A stretch of 64,000 nt of DNA from CAVUMR01 sp963742715 (GCA_963742715.1 CAVUMR010000002.1:2356001-2420000); one strand, 5' to 3'; numbered from the stretch's first letter, positions 32,479-42,346 are shown. Numbers and translations: made by a program. The notes: generated from the letters alone by a model not told the origin.

Positions 32479-35400
32479 CAGCCGCTGGCTGATCACCTGG
32501 GTGACGCCGCCGCGCATGCTCACGCCGTACAGCGCGTCGGCGATCTCCATGGTCCGCTTCTGGTGGGTGACGACGATGAGCTGGCTGCGCTCGCGCAGCT
32601 GCTCCATCAGCACCAGCAGCCGGCCCAGGTTGACGTCGTCCAGCGCCGCCTCCACCTCGTCCATCACGTAGAACGGGCTGGGCCGGGCGCGGAAGATCGC
32701 CACCAGCAGCGCGACCGCGGTCAACGACCGCTCGCCGCCGGACAGCAGCGACAGCCGCTTGATCTTCTTGCCGGGCGGGCGCGCCTCGACCTCGATGCCG
32801 GTGGTCAGCGGGTCGTCCGGGTCGGTCAGCACCAGCCGGCCCTCACCGCCGGGGAACAGGGTGGCGAAGACCTGCTCGAACTCGCGCGCGGTGTCCTCGT
32901 ACGCGCTGGTGAACACCTCGAGGATCCGGTCGTCCACGTCCTTGACCACGGTCAGCAGGTCCCGCCGGGTCGCCTTGATGTCTTCGAGCTGGTCGGAGAG
33001 GAACTTGTACCGCTCCTCCAGCGCCGCGAACTCCTCCAGCGCGAGCGGGTTGACCTTGCCGAGCAGGGTCAGCTCCCGTTCGGCCCGGGCACCGCGCTTC
33101 TCCTGTACCGCCCGGTCGTACGGCTTGGGCTCCGGTACCGGCTTCCCGGCCGCCTCGGCTTCCGCGACTTCGGCCGCGGTCGGCGGTACCGGCTGGTCCG
33201 GCCCGTACTCGGCGAGCAGCACGCTCTCCGAGATACCGAAGTCCTCGGCCGCCTTCGCCTCGAGCTGCTCGATCCGCATCCGCTGCTCGGCGCGGGCGAC
33301 CTCGTCCCGGTACATCGCGCTGGTCAGCCGCTCGGTCTCGGCGCCCAGTTCCTTGGCCCGCTTGCGTACGTCGAGCTGTTCGCTCTCCCGGGCGGCCCGG
33401 GCCTGCTGTACCGCGTCCCGCTCGGCGGCGGCCTGCCGCATCGACACCGCGATGTGGGCCAGTGCGGTCTGTGCGCCGAGCATGACCGCGCGGGCCACGA
33501 TCGCGCCGCGCTCCCGGGCGGTACGGCGGGCGGCCGCGCGTTCCCGGGCAGCGCGTTCCTGCCGGGCCTGCCGAGCCAGCGCCTCGGCCCGGCCGGTCAG
33601 CGCGCGCACCCGTTCTTCGGCGGTACGGACCGCGAGCCGCACCTCCATCTCGTTCTGCCGGGACTGCCCGACCGAGGCGGCCAGCCGGTCCCGCTCGTCG
33701 GTGGACGGGTCCTCGTCCAGCGGGGTCGACTCGGCCAGCCGGAGCCGTTCCTCCAGGTCGGCGAGGCCGGCGACGTCGGTATCCCGGGCGGCCTGCGCCT
33801 TGTCCCTGGCCGCGGTGAGCCGGTCGGCTTCCGCCTCGGCCGACCGCATCGCGGCGTTGAGTCCGGCCAGCCGCTCGGCCATCGCGTTGATCTTCGCGGC
33901 CGACTTCTGCCGCTCGGCCCGCGCCGCCTCCACCGCGGCCTTGCGGGAGGTCTCTTCGGCCTTGGCCTCGGTGAGCTGCGCGGTGTACCGGGCCAGGCTG
34001 CGCTCGGCCGTGGTCCGGTTGTCCCGGGCCTCCTCCACCGCCGCCTGGATCTCGATCACGCTCGGCGCGTCCGCGGAGCCGCCGACCAGCCAGGCCGCGC
34101 CCACCAGGTCGCCGTCCGGGGTGACCGCGCGTGCCGCCGGGTCAGCCGCGGTGAGCCGCTGCGCGGTGGCGAGATCGGGTACCAGCGCGACCCGCTCCAG
34201 CGCCCGGGACAGCGCGCCGCGCAGCTCGTCCGGTGCGGTCACCACGTCCAGCGCCCAGCGCGCCCCGTCCGGCAGTACCGGCCAGGTCGGCCGCCCGTCG
34301 ACACTCGGCGCGCCGGCGAGCAGCACCGCCGCCCGGCCTTCCTCGTCGTCCTTGAGCAGTTGTACGGCATCGACCGCGGTCTGGTAGTCGCCGACCACGA
34401 CGGCGTCCGCGAGGCCGCCGAGGGCGGCGGCCAGCGCGGCCTCGTATCCCGGCTGCACGGTGAGCAGCGCAGCCACGCTGCCCAGCATGCCGGGCAGCCG
34501 GTCGGTCGCGGCGAGCAGCGCGGCGGCTCCGTCCTTGCGGCGCAGCCCGAGCGAGAGAGCCTCCTCGCGGGCCTTCCACTCGGTCGCCTCGCGCTCGGCG
34601 GTACGGACCGAGTCGGCCAGCTCGGCGACCTTCTCGGCGGCGGTCTCCAGCGCCAGTACGGCGACCTCGTGCCGTTCGTCCAGCTCGTCCTTGCCCTCGT
34701 CCAGCCCGCCGGCCTCGGCGGCGACTTCTTCGTAGTCGCCGCGCGCCTGGTCGGCCCGGGCGCGGGCATCGGTGACCGCGGTGGCGAGCCGGGCGATCTC
34801 CTCGCCGGCGGCGCTGGATCGGCTGCGCAGCGCGTTCACCTGGCCGGCCAGCGTCGCCAGCCCCTCCCGCCGGTCGGCCACCGCCTTGACCGCGGCCACC
34901 AGTGCCCGCTCGGCCGCGGTCAGCTCGGTTTCGAGTTGCTGCCGCCGTTCCACCGCTTCGGCCAGGCGGTACTGGTCGTCCTCGAGCGCCTCGCGCAGCT
35001 CGGACTCCTGCTCGCGTACCGCCTCGGCTTCCCGGTCCAACTGCTCCGGATCGCGGCCGGGGCGCTCGTCGTCGGGTTGGGCGGACAGGTGCCGCAGCCG
35101 CTCGGTGGCGAGCTGTGCGGTGGAGCGCAGCCGCTCCTCCAGCGTGGACAGCCGGTACCAGGTCTCCTGCGCCCGGGCGAGGATCGGCGCGTCCGCGGCG
35201 AGCTGCGCCTCCAGCCCGGCGAGCCGGCTCTGCACCTCGGTGTACTCGGTCTCCACCCGCTCCTTGTGGACCCGTACCGCCTCCTGGTCGGCGACCTCCC
35301 GGTCGAGCGCGCCGCGCAGGTTGGTCAGGTCGTCGGCGAGCAGCCGCAGCCGGGCGTCGCGCAGGTCGGCCTGGATGCCGGCGGCCCGGCGGGCGATCTC

Positions 35401-36027
35401 GGCCTGCTTGCCCAGGGGCTTGAGCTGACGCCGCAGCTCCGCGGTCAGGTCGGCGACCCGGGTGAGGTTGGCCTGCATCGCGTCGAGCTTGCGGAGCGCC
35501 TTCTCCTTGCGCTTGCGGTGCTTGAGGACACCGGCCGCTTCCTCGATGAACCCGCGCCGGTCCTCGGGCTTGGCGTGCAGTACCCCGTCGAGCTGCCCCT
35601 GCCCGACGATGACGTGCATCTCCCGGCCGATCCCGGAGTCGGACAGCAGCTCCTGGATGTCCAGCAGCCGGCAGCCCGAGCCGTTGATCTCGTACTCGCT
35701 GTCACCGGTGCGGAACAGCCGCCGGGTGATCGAGACCTCGGTGTAGTCGATCGGCAGCGCGCCGTCGGAGTTGTCGATGGTCAACGTGACCTCGGCCCGT
35801 CCGAGTGGTGCCCGACCGGACGTACCGGCGAAGATCACGTCGTCCATCTTGCCGCCGCGCAGCGCCTTGGCGCCCTGCTCGCCGAGTACCCAGGCGATCG
35901 CGTCGACGACGTTGGACTTGCCCGAGCCGTTCGGCCCCACCACGCAGGTGATGCCTGGCTCCAGCCTCAGAGTGGTCGCGGACGAGAAGGATTTGAACCC
36001 CTTCAACGTCAGGCTCTTCAGGTGCAC
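32458..36027 (-). CDS. smc: Chromosome segregation ATPase SMC
   Basis: Structural maintenance of chromosomes protein that, with ScpAB, compacts and resolves sister chromosomes. The GTG at 36027 with GGAGAGCT upstream gives HLKSLTLKGFKSFSSATTL, the canonical start. Walker A is VVGPNGSGKSNVVDAI (about 30-45). Long coiled coils flank a Gly-rich hinge near residues 500-670 (GMLGSVAALLTVQPGYEAAL). The C-terminal head has LSLLSGGERSLTAVALL and a Walker B Asp-Glu in FYVMDEVEAALDDVN. 1189 residues is full length. Its last codons are duplicated downstream in a 44-bp repeat. Confidence 0.98.
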   Translation of the reverse strand: MHLKSLTLKGFKSFSSATTLRLEPGITCVVGPNGSGKSNVVDAIAWVLGEQGAKALRGGKMDDVIFAGTSGRAPLGRAEVTLTIDNSDGALPIDYTEVSITRRLFRTGDSEYEINGSGCRLLDIQELLSDSGIGREMHVIVGQGQLDGVLHAKPEDRRGFIEEAAGVLKHRKRKEKALRKLDAMQANLTRVADLTAELRRQLKPLGKQAEIARRAAGIQADLRDARLRLLADDLTNLRGALDREVADQEAVRVHKERVETEYTEVQSRLAGLEAQLAADAPILARAQETWYRLSTLEERLRSTAQLATERLRHLSAQPDDERPGRDPEQLDREAEAVREQESELREALEDDQYRLAEAVERRQQLETELTAAERALVAAVKAVADRREGLATLAGQVNALRSRSSAAGEEIARLATAVTDARARADQARGDYEEVAAEAGGLDEGKDELDERHEVAVLALETAAEKVAELADSVRTAEREATEWKAREEALSLGLRRKDGAAALLAATDRLPGMLGSVAALLTVQPGYEAALAAALGGLADAVVVGDYQTAVDAVQLLKDDEEGRAAVLLAGAPSVDGRPTWPVLPDGARWALDVVTAPDELRGALSRALERVALVPDLATAQRLTAADPAARAVTPDGDLVGAAWLVGGSADAPSVIEIQAAVEEARDNRTTAERSLARYTAQLTEAKAEETSRKAAVEAARAERQKSAAKINAMAERLAGLNAAMRSAEAEADRLTAARDKAQAARDTDVAGLADLEERLRLAESTPLDEDPSTDERDRLAASVGQSRQNEMEVRLAVRTAEERVRALTGRAEALARQARQERAARERAAARRTARERGAIVARAVMLGAQTALAHIAVSMRQAAAERDAVQQARAARESEQLDVRKRAKELGAETERLTSAMYRDEVARAEQRMRIEQLEAKAAEDFGISESVLLAEYGPDQPVPPTAAEVAEAEAAGKPVPEPKPYDRAVQEKRGARAERELTLLGKVNPLALEEFAALEERYKFLSDQLEDIKATRRDLLTVVKDVDDRILEVFTSAYEDTAREFEQVFATLFPGGEGRLVLTDPDDPLTTGIEVEARPPGKKIKRLSLLSGGERSLTAVALLVAIFRARPSPFYVMDEVEAALDDVNLGRLLVLMEQLRERSQLIVVTHQKRTMEIADALYGVSMRGGVTQVISQRLRERETV

Positions 36028-36361
36028 AGCTCTCCGGGTCGTCGATGGAGTGCAGCGGCGTCGGGTGGTGCGGCCTACACCGTCGAGCCCGTGCCGGGCC
36101 GGCACTCCGGTCCAACAGATCAGACCAGCGGAATGGTCCGACGGCGAGGGAAGGGCCTCCCCGGCAGATTACCCCGGCACCCGGAAGTCACCGCGCAGCG
36201 CCGCGCGATACCAGCCTCGCCGCCGGAATGCGACAGACCCCGGACAGCCGGACGCGCCGACCCATTTGAGGGTCGACGCGCGTTTTACGACAAGCGCCCC
36301 GGACAGTCTTGCGCGCCGACACCGATGGGGCCGGCGCGCGATGCGGAGCGTCTGGGCGCGG
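36028..36361. other. Intergenic region upstream of smc
   Basis: A 334-bp gap between the small coiled-coil gene and smc, both on the minus strand. It holds a hairpin at 36254-36280 and probably the smc promoter. No gene seen. Confidence 0.5.
36254..36280 (-). terminator. Hairpin downstream of the small coiled-coil gene
   Basis: CGACCC and GGGTCG pair around ATTTGA, extended by GCG/CGC arms with one mismatch. It lies about 80 bp after the stop codon of the 64-residue protein and could end that transcript ahead of smc. A GTTTT run on the plus-strand side may be coincidental. Confidence 0.4.
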
Positions 36362-36556
36362 TCAGGTGAGCGCCGGCTCGCCGATCCGGAGCAGCTCCTC
36401 GTCGTGACTCATAGCTGCGGTCAAGCGGTCGTTGTCGGCGCGGAGTCGAGCAACCTCGAACTCCAGGTCCCGCACCCGGGCGCGCAGACGGGTAACCTCG
36501 TCGAGCATGCGCCGGTCGGGCGCGTTGCCGACATGGCCATAGAGGGCTTTCGCCAT
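36362..36556 (-). CDS. Small conserved coiled-coil protein
   Basis: The ATG at 36556 has an ideal ribosome site (AAGGAGA). The 64-residue product reads MAKALYGHVGNAPDRRMLDE and then a leucine-heptad coiled coil (VTRLRARVRDLEFEVARLRA), ending EELLRIGEPALT. Small proteins of this pattern are familiar from many actinobacteria; no function is established that I know of. It is upstream of smc on the same strand but separated by 334 bp and a hairpin. Confidence 0.82.
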   Translation of the reverse strand: MAKALYGHVGNAPDRRMLDEVTRLRARVRDLEFEVARLRADNDRLTAAMSHDEELLRIGEPALT

Positions 36557-36810
36557 TGTGTCTCCTTGCGAATGCGTCGCCGGGTGGCTGGCCAGAGCGC
36601 ACCCTGGTGTGATCGAGGAATTAGCATGATCAGCACTCTTGGGTGCGATTGGCGACCTCCACATACTGTGCCGTTCACCCGGCGACGTCAAGCACGACAT
36701 GAGCCCGTCCGACTCAACTTCGCCGCCGGACAGTCACGGGCGACTCGCCAGGTCGGGTCCCGTACCGCCGTCGGTCAACCGGGTTTACCGCTACCGTAAC
36801 GCTCTGTTGG

Positions 36811-37098
36811 TTAGCCGGTCACGAATCCGTGAATATCGCCCCTCGGCTGCTCGAATCGCTCCACGACCGCGTCGACCCGGCCCGGCGCACCGGGCCCACG
36901 CAGCGCCTCCAGCAAAGCTCGACACCGACTGGACGGGCCCTCGGCGACCACCTCGACCCGTCCGTCGGCGAGGTTGCGGGCCCAGCCGGCAAGCTCCAGC
37001 TCGAGCGCCTTCGACCGCGTCCACCAGCGGAAACCCACACCCTGGACGCGGCCGCGGATGGACACGGTGAGCCGCACGGGTGCGTCGTCGGTCGTCAC
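36811..37098 (-). CDS. acyP: Acylphosphatase
   Basis: Small hydrolase of acyl phosphates, 95 residues. The active-site pattern is VSIRGRVQGVGFRWW (catalytic Arg) and GWARNLADGRVEVVAEG (catalytic Asn). The GTG at 37098 gives the usual short N-terminus. It lies between mutM and smc, a conserved location in actinobacteria. Confidence 0.95.
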   Translation of the reverse strand: MTTDDAPVRLTVSIRGRVQGVGFRWWTRSKALELELAGWARNLADGRVEVVAEGPSSRCRALLEALRGPGAPGRVDAVVERFEQPRGDIHGFVTG

Positions 37099-37291
37099 GT
37101 ACCGAAATCCTAGGCGGCCGGCGCGGCGCAGTCGATCAACGAGTCACCGGCCAGGTGTACGCCCGGAGGCAACACTGCGGAGTGTGACCAAATCCACGCT
37201 GGCCCTGCCGCCATGTGGTACAGGATTCCCGCTGGCTGGACCCTGGCGTCCGGGCCGGCCGGTTTCGCGGCCCGAGGGAAAGAGACGGCGG

Positions 37292-38146
37292 TCAATACCG
37301 GGCTCGCCGCGGCCGCGGCTGGCACCGCGGGCAGCTGTACGACGAGCGGTTCATGAACGGGTCGCGGCGGATCGCGGTACCGCAGCGCGGGCACGGCTCG
37401 TTCTCCCGGCCGTACACGTTCAGCGACCGGTCGAAGTAGCCGCTCTCGCCGTTCACGTTGACGTACAACGCGTCGAAGCTGGTACCGCCCGCGTGCATGG
37501 CCTCGCCGAGCACGTCCCGTACGTCCGAGAGCAGCCGCCGCAGCCCCGGCCGGGTGAGCGTCTCGGTCGGCCGGGCCCAGTGCAGCCGGGACCGCCACAG
37601 CGCCTCGTCCGCGTAGATGTTGCCGACCCCGGAGATCAGGCTCTGGTCCAGCAGCGCGCGCTTGATCCCGGTCTGGCGGCGGCGTACCGCGGCCGCGAAC
37701 TTCTCGTCGTCGAACTCCGGGTCCATCGGGTCCCGGGCGATGTGCGCGATCTCGGCCGGCAGCTCGGCGCCACCGGGCGACACGGACAGCCCGCCGAACG
37801 TGCGCTGGTCCACGAACCGCAGCTCAGGCCCGTCGTCGGTGAACGTGAGCCGCACCCGCAGATGCGTCTCGTCCGGCGTACCGGGCGGCTGCAGCACCAG
37901 CTGACCGGACATGCCGAGGTGCCCGAGCAGCGCGTCGCCACTGTCCAGCGGGAGCCACAGGTACTTGCCGCGGCGCCGCACCGTGGTGACGGTACGACCG
38001 GTGAGCAGTACCGCGAAGTGCTCCGCCCCGGGCGCGTGCCGGCGGATCGCCCGCGGATGCCGTACCTCGACGCTCGCCACGGTGCGCCCGGCCACCCACA
38101 TCTGCAGGCCGCGCCGGACCGTCTCCACCTCGGGAAGTTCTGGCAT
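37292..38146 (-). CDS. mutM: Formamidopyrimidine-DNA glycosylase
   Basis: Fpg/MutM base-excision enzyme that removes 8-oxoguanine and cuts the AP site. The mature N-terminus PELPEVETVRRGLQ supplies the catalytic Pro and Glu. RRRGKYLWL carries the conserved Lys, LLDQSLISGVGNIYADEAL is the helix-two-turn-helix, and CPRCGTAIRRDPFMNRSSY with the final CPRC forms the zinc finger. 284 residues is normal. Its ATG overlaps the stop of the mannosyltransferase gene (TGATG), so translation is coupled. The C-terminal RPRRARY is a short basic tail. Confidence 0.97.
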   Translation of the reverse strand: MPELPEVETVRRGLQMWVAGRTVASVEVRHPRAIRRHAPGAEHFAVLLTGRTVTTVRRRGKYLWLPLDSGDALLGHLGMSGQLVLQPPGTPDETHLRVRLTFTDDGPELRFVDQRTFGGLSVSPGGAELPAEIAHIARDPMDPEFDDEKFAAAVRRRQTGIKRALLDQSLISGVGNIYADEALWRSRLHWARPTETLTRPGLRRLLSDVRDVLGEAMHAGGTSFDALYVNVNGESGYFDRSLNVYGRENEPCPRCGTAIRRDPFMNRSSYSCPRCQPRPRRARY

Positions 38147-39528
38147 CAGATCGTGTACGGCCAGACCGCGACCATGTACGCGCCGTACCAGCAGCCGAGC
38201 AGCGTGACGCCGGCCAGCACCGGGATCGCCACCCGTGGCCGGGCCCGGCCGAGCGCGACCGCGAACGGCATGAGCAGCAGGATCACCGGTACCAGCAGGC
38301 GCGGCTTGGAGTGGTAGTAGCCGGCCGAGCCGAGCAGCAGCGCCATCGACAGCAGCCCGTACAGCGACAGCGGCAGCCAGGTGCGCTGGAGCAGCGCGAC
38401 CACGGTCGCCACGACCGCGAACACCAGCAGCAGCGCGATGCTCACCGGTACGAACCCGTCGCCGGCGCGCAGCGTCCTGGCCACGAACCGGGCCGACTCC
38501 GCGCCGAAGTCCCAGCGGGACCCCCAGCCGATCTGCTGGATCCGGAACCAGCCGTCGATGTCGCCGACCCGCAAGCCCACCCACAGCCAGTACAGCGGCG
38601 CCGCGACCAGTCCGAGCGCGGCCGCGAGCAGTGGCCGGATGACCGGTACGTCCGGTTCCCGGCGCTCCCGCCAGATCCGCCAGAGCGCGTACCCGCTGAT
38701 CGCGGCCGCGAGCGCGAGTCCGGTGGACCGGGTCATGCCGGCGAGGAAGCCGAACGCGCCGGCCAGCAGCCAGGCGCGCCGGTGCAGGGCGAGCAGCGAC
38801 GCGGCCACGAAGGCGGTGAACAGCGCCTCGCTGTACCCCATCGACAGCACCACCGCGAGCGGCTGCGCCCCGAACAGCACGGTGAGCGCGAGCCCGACCC
38901 GCCGGTCGTACAGCCGGGTGCCGAGCAGGCACAGCAGCACCGCGGCCACGGCGCCGGACCCCCAGGCCACCGCCAGCGCCGAGGTCTCGTGGGACAGCCC
39001 GAGCGCCGCCCCGCCCCGGATCGCCAGCGGGTACGCCGGGAAGAACGCGAGACCGTTTCCGGTCAGCTCGCCGTCGAGATAGCTGTACCCCTGCTCGTAG
39101 CCGTCCCGCGCGACCCGGACGAACCAGCCCGCGTCCCAGATCAGCAGCCGCTTGCGTACCGACGTGTCCGGTTTCTCCAGCAGCGCGATGAGGCCCAGCT
39201 GTACGACCCGGGTGGCGGCGTACAGCCCGAGTGGTACGCCCAGGTCGATCAGCAGCCGGCGGCGCAGCCGTACCCAACGGGAATCGCGAACCGGTGCGGC
39301 GGCCGGCGGGCCGGCGGTGGCCGCGTCGCCACCCGCGGCAGCCCCATCAGCCCCGGAATCCGCCTCGGGGTCGCTCTCGGCGGCGCTGTCGGTGTCGCTG
39401 TCGCTGTCGCTGTCAGTTTCGGCGGCACTGTCGGTCTCGGTGGCGCTGTCGGTGGCGCTGTCGCCGCGGTCGGTCTCGGCGCGCGCCTCACTGCCGGCCA
39501 GCGCGGCATCCAGGTTGGCCCCGGTCAC
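38146..39528 (-). CDS. PIG-V-like mannosyltransferase, polytopic
   Basis: 460 residues with about ten membrane helices. WDAGWFVRVARDGYEQGY is the GT-C family motif (WDAxW) seen in actinobacterial homologues of GPI mannosyltransferase PIG-V, and FFPAYPLAIRGGAALGLSHE supports this. The first 75 residues are a disordered Ser/Asp/Thr/Glu stretch (ATETDSAAETDSDSDSDTDS) encoded by 6-bp repeats. The GTG at 39528 overlaps the rnc stop by 4 bp (GTGA). The likely role is polyprenyl-phosphomannose-dependent mannosylation of cell-envelope glycans or proteins; the acceptor is unknown. Confidence 0.8.
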   Translation of the reverse strand: MTGANLDAALAGSEARAETDRGDSATDSATETDSAAETDSDSDSDTDSAAESDPEADSGADGAAAGGDAATAGPPAAAPVRDSRWVRLRRRLLIDLGVPLGLYAATRVVQLGLIALLEKPDTSVRKRLLIWDAGWFVRVARDGYEQGYSYLDGELTGNGLAFFPAYPLAIRGGAALGLSHETSALAVAWGSGAVAAVLLCLLGTRLYDRRVGLALTVLFGAQPLAVVLSMGYSEALFTAFVAASLLALHRRAWLLAGAFGFLAGMTRSTGLALAAAISGYALWRIWRERREPDVPVIRPLLAAALGLVAAPLYWLWVGLRVGDIDGWFRIQQIGWGSRWDFGAESARFVARTLRAGDGFVPVSIALLLVFAVVATVVALLQRTWLPLSLYGLLSMALLLGSAGYYHSKPRLLVPVILLLMPFAVALGRARPRVAIPVLAGVTLLGCWYGAYMVAVWPYTI

Positions 39529-40328
39529 GTCAGGCCCGGCGCGGACGAGCCCGCCCCGGCCGGTTGCGCCGGCTCAGCCGGTGCGGTGACCTCAGCTGGT
39601 TGGGTCGACTCGGCCACCGTGAGCGCCTGCTCGGCGCGGCGGGTCAGCTCGCGCCAGGCGGTCTCGGCCGCGCGCTGCTCCGCCTCCTTCTTGCTGCGGC
39701 CGTCCCCCGGGCCGAACCGCTCCCTGGTGACCACCGCCCAGGCGGTGAACGTCTTGGCATGGTCCGGGCCGGCCTCCTCGACCCGGTACTCCGGTACGCC
39801 GAGGGCCAGGGTCGCGGTGAGCTCCTGCAGGCTGGTCTTCCAGTCCAGCCCGGCGCCGCGCTTGGCCGCGTCCCGCATCACCTCGTCGAACAGCCGGTGG
39901 ATGACCTGTGCCGCCACGTCCAGACCGTGCTGCAGGTAGATCGCGCCGAGCAGCGCCTCGAGCGTGTCGGCCAGGATGCTGGCCTTGTCCCGGCCGCCGG
40001 TGGCCTCCTCACCCTTGCCGAGCAGCGTGTACTGCCCGAGCCCGGCCGGCCCGAGGTGGCGGGCCACCTCGGCGAGCGCCCGCATGTTGACCACGCTGGC
40101 CCGCAGCTTGGCCAGCTGCCCCTCCGGCAGGTCCGGGTGGTCCCGGTACAACGCGGTGGTGATGACCAGCCCGAGGACCGAGTCGCCGAGAAACTCCAGC
40201 CGCTCGTTGGTGGGCAGCCCGCCGTTCTCGTACGCGTACGACCGGTGGGTCAGCGCCCGCTCGAGCAGCTCCGGCTCGAGCGCCACACCGACCGCGGCCT
40301 CGAGATGGGTCACCGGAGGACGCTTCAC
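39525..40328 (-). CDS. rnc: Ribonuclease III
   Basis: Double-stranded RNA endonuclease for rRNA processing and mRNA decay. The GTG at 40328 overlaps the plsX stop (GTGA) and follows CAGGAGGTG. The signature NERLEFLGDSVLGLVI and the second acidic cluster DTLEALLGAIY are present. The C-terminal dsRNA-binding domain runs from about DWKTSLQELTATL to KKEAEQRAAETAWREL. 267 residues with an Ala/Pro tail. The plsX-rnc arrangement is conserved. Confidence 0.97.
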   Translation of the reverse strand: MKRPPVTHLEAAVGVALEPELLERALTHRSYAYENGGLPTNERLEFLGDSVLGLVITTALYRDHPDLPEGQLAKLRASVVNMRALAEVARHLGPAGLGQYTLLGKGEEATGGRDKASILADTLEALLGAIYLQHGLDVAAQVIHRLFDEVMRDAAKRGAGLDWKTSLQELTATLALGVPEYRVEEAGPDHAKTFTAWAVVTRERFGPGDGRSKKEAEQRAAETAWRELTRRAEQALTVAESTQPAEVTAPAEPAQPAGAGSSAPGLT

Positions 40329-41296
40329 CGGTACACCTCCTGCTGATGGGCGAGCCGGGCCCCGGCCGCGGCCTGATTCCCCTGCTCCTGCACGTCCTGG
40401 TATCCCGTACCGACCCGACTGGTCAGGTCGGCGCGGACCGCGCTTGCCGCCAACGCGACCCCCGACGCGAGGTCGGCCACGGATGCGGCACCGTGGCACA
40501 CCACCACCGTGCCGAGCACCCCCAGCAGCATGGCGGCCCGGGGCGCGACGCTGGTCGGGACGCCGCCGCCGGCCAGCGCGACTGATCCTTCCATGCCCTT
40601 GAGCAGCACGTTACCGGTGAACCCGTCCGTGATCACGACATCGGCCCGGGTGCCGAGCGGCACGTCGTGCCCTTCCACGTTGCCCACGTACCGGCCGCCG
40701 GCGGCCAGCTCGTGGCTGGCCAGCCAACCGGCCGCGGCCAGCCGCAGCCGGTCGCCCTTGCCATCCTCGGCGCCGATGGACATCAGCCCGACCCGCGGCT
40801 CGGCCAGCCCGAGCATCACGTTCGCGTACGCCGCGCCGAGGTGGGCGTGCTGGCACAGCTCGACCGCCTCGACCTCGGGTGAGGCGCCCACATCGAGCAG
40901 TACCACCGGACCCGCCCCGGCCGGGATGATCACCGCCAGCGCCGGTCGCGGTACCCCCGGCAGCCGGCCGAACCCGGCGACCGCGGCCGCCACGCTCGTA
41001 CCGGTCGAGCCGGCCGACACGATCGCGTCGGCCCGCCCGCCGGACACACAGTCGACCGCCGCGCGAGCGCACTGCGCGGCGGTCTCGGTGTTCATCCGGT
41101 CGATCCGGTCACGCAGGCCCGCGGGCAGCCCGGCGAGCCACTCGGTCGTACCCCGGTCGGGGCCGACGAGCAGCACCTGCAGGTCGGGATCGGCGGTCAG
41201 CGCATCCTGAGCGCCGCCAACCACGACGGCGGGGGCTCCGTCCCCGCCGAGGAGGTCGACGGCGATCCGCGCGGCACGCCGCTCGGATCTCGTCAC
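40325..41296 (-). CDS. plsX: Phosphate acyltransferase PlsX
   Basis: Makes acyl-phosphate from acyl-ACP for phospholipid synthesis. Product of 323 residues; motifs ARIAVDLLGGDGAP, VSAGSTGTSVAAAV, GPVVLLDVGASPEVEAVEL and VITDGFTGNVLLKGMEGSV are diagnostic. The GTG at 41296 is 25 bp after the rpmF stop. It is the usual neighbour of rpmF and overlaps rnc at its 3' end. Confidence 0.96.
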   Translation of the reverse strand: MTRSERRAARIAVDLLGGDGAPAVVVGGAQDALTADPDLQVLLVGPDRGTTEWLAGLPAGLRDRIDRMNTETAAQCARAAVDCVSGGRADAIVSAGSTGTSVAAAVAGFGRLPGVPRPALAVIIPAGAGPVVLLDVGASPEVEAVELCQHAHLGAAYANVMLGLAEPRVGLMSIGAEDGKGDRLRLAAAGWLASHELAAGGRYVGNVEGHDVPLGTRADVVITDGFTGNVLLKGMEGSVALAGGGVPTSVAPRAAMLLGVLGTVVVCHGAASVADLASGVALAASAVRADLTSRVGTGYQDVQEQGNQAAAGARLAHQQEVYR

Positions 41297-41321
41297 CGGA
41301 TCAGCGGATCTGAGCCGAGGC

Positions 41322-41495
41322 TCAGACCTCCAGGACCTGGCGACCGTTGTACGTGCCGCACACGCTGCACGCGGCGTGCGGCAGCTTGGGCGACTTGCAC
41401 TGCGGGCACGGCACCGTGGAAACCGCGGAGGTCTTCCACTGAGACCGACGGGACCGGGTGTTGCTCCGGGACATCCGGCGCTTCGGGACGGCCAC
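41322..41495 (-). CDS. rpmF: 50S ribosomal protein L32
   Basis: 57-residue protein. GTG start with an AAGGAGAA ribosome site; reads AVPKRRMSRSNTRSRRSQW, then the zinc ribbon CPQC-N9-CSVC and the ending GTYNGRQVLEV. All four zinc Cys are present, so this is the C+ form of L32. It lies between DUF177 and plsX, the conserved order. Confidence 0.97.
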   Translation of the reverse strand: MAVPKRRMSRSNTRSRRSQWKTSAVSTVPCPQCKSPKLPHAACSVCGTYNGRQVLEV

Positions 41496-41597
41496 TGTAG
41501 TTCTCCTTCGGTGCGTTCCCGCTGGTGATCAACGGGCTCGGTGGTCAGGCTGGTGCTGGTTCGGGGGTGGTGCGGTCGGGACGGGCGGCCGGTGCGG

Positions 41598-42188
41598 TCA
41601 GCTCTCCGGGCGCCAGTCCCGGGGCCGTTCGCCCGGTGCGGCCAGCTCGCCCAGGGCCGCCCAGCGCGGGTCGAGCTGCTCGTGACTGTGGTCGTCGGGC
41701 AGTTCGTCCCAGTGTTCGCCGCAGTCCGGGCACAACCCCGGGCAGTCGGCTCGGCACAGCGGGTTGGCCGGCAGCGCGAGCACCACGGCGTCCCGCACGG
41801 TCGGTTCCAGGTCGATCAGGTCGTCCTGCAACCGGCCGATCTCGTCTTCGTCGGTGGTCTCGTCGGTCGCGCTGTTCGGGTAGACGAACAGCTCCTGGAC
41901 GCCGAACTCGCGGCTCACGTTGATCGGGCGCAGGCAGCGACCGCACTCGCCGGACAGCGGGCCGGTGACCGTGCCGGTGACCAGCACGCCCTCGGACACC
42001 CACTCCAGCCGTACGGCGAGGTTGAGCTCGGCACCGGCCGGCACCCCGATCATCTCCAGCCCGAGGTCGGCCGGCGCGGGGACCGCCCGATCGACCGCAC
42101 GCATCGCACCCGGTTGACGCGGCAGGTCCCGGGTATCGAGGACCAGCGGCGACCGGGGATCAGGCTGCGAGCTGGGAGTTTGCTTCAT
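41598..42188 (-). CDS. DUF177/YceD family protein
   Basis: 196 residues. YceD-type protein encoded next to rpmF in most bacteria and linked to 23S rRNA metabolism in plants and E. coli. Features: RDLPRQPGAMRAV near the start, GTVTGPLSGECGRCLRPI, a central acidic segment (DETTDEDEIGRLQDDLIDLE) and a C-terminal cysteine cluster (CRADCPGLCPDCG). The Cys cluster may bind zinc. The ATG at 42188 is consistent with homologues. Confidence 0.93.
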   Translation of the reverse strand: MKQTPSSQPDPRSPLVLDTRDLPRQPGAMRAVDRAVPAPADLGLEMIGVPAGAELNLAVRLEWVSEGVLVTGTVTGPLSGECGRCLRPINVSREFGVQELFVYPNSATDETTDEDEIGRLQDDLIDLEPTVRDAVVLALPANPLCRADCPGLCPDCGEHWDELPDDHSHEQLDPRWAALGELAAPGERPRDWRPES

Positions 42189-42346
42189 CTCTCGGCGAAA
42201 GGCTCGGTGGAGGTTCGGTGGAGGTTGGCGGAGATCCCGGCGGAAGCACAGTCGGATCCGGCCGGATCAGGCCGACGTTGCAGGTTACCTGAGCAGCGCG
42301 AGGACCGTCGAATCGGCACCGTGTGCGTCGATCCGGCTCCGGCCGG

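Noticed and set aside
32194..36369. A 1391-codon open frame on the plus strand opposite smc
   Set aside because: It is the antisense shadow of smc. Stop codons are rare in this frame because of high GC, and the translation has no family features.
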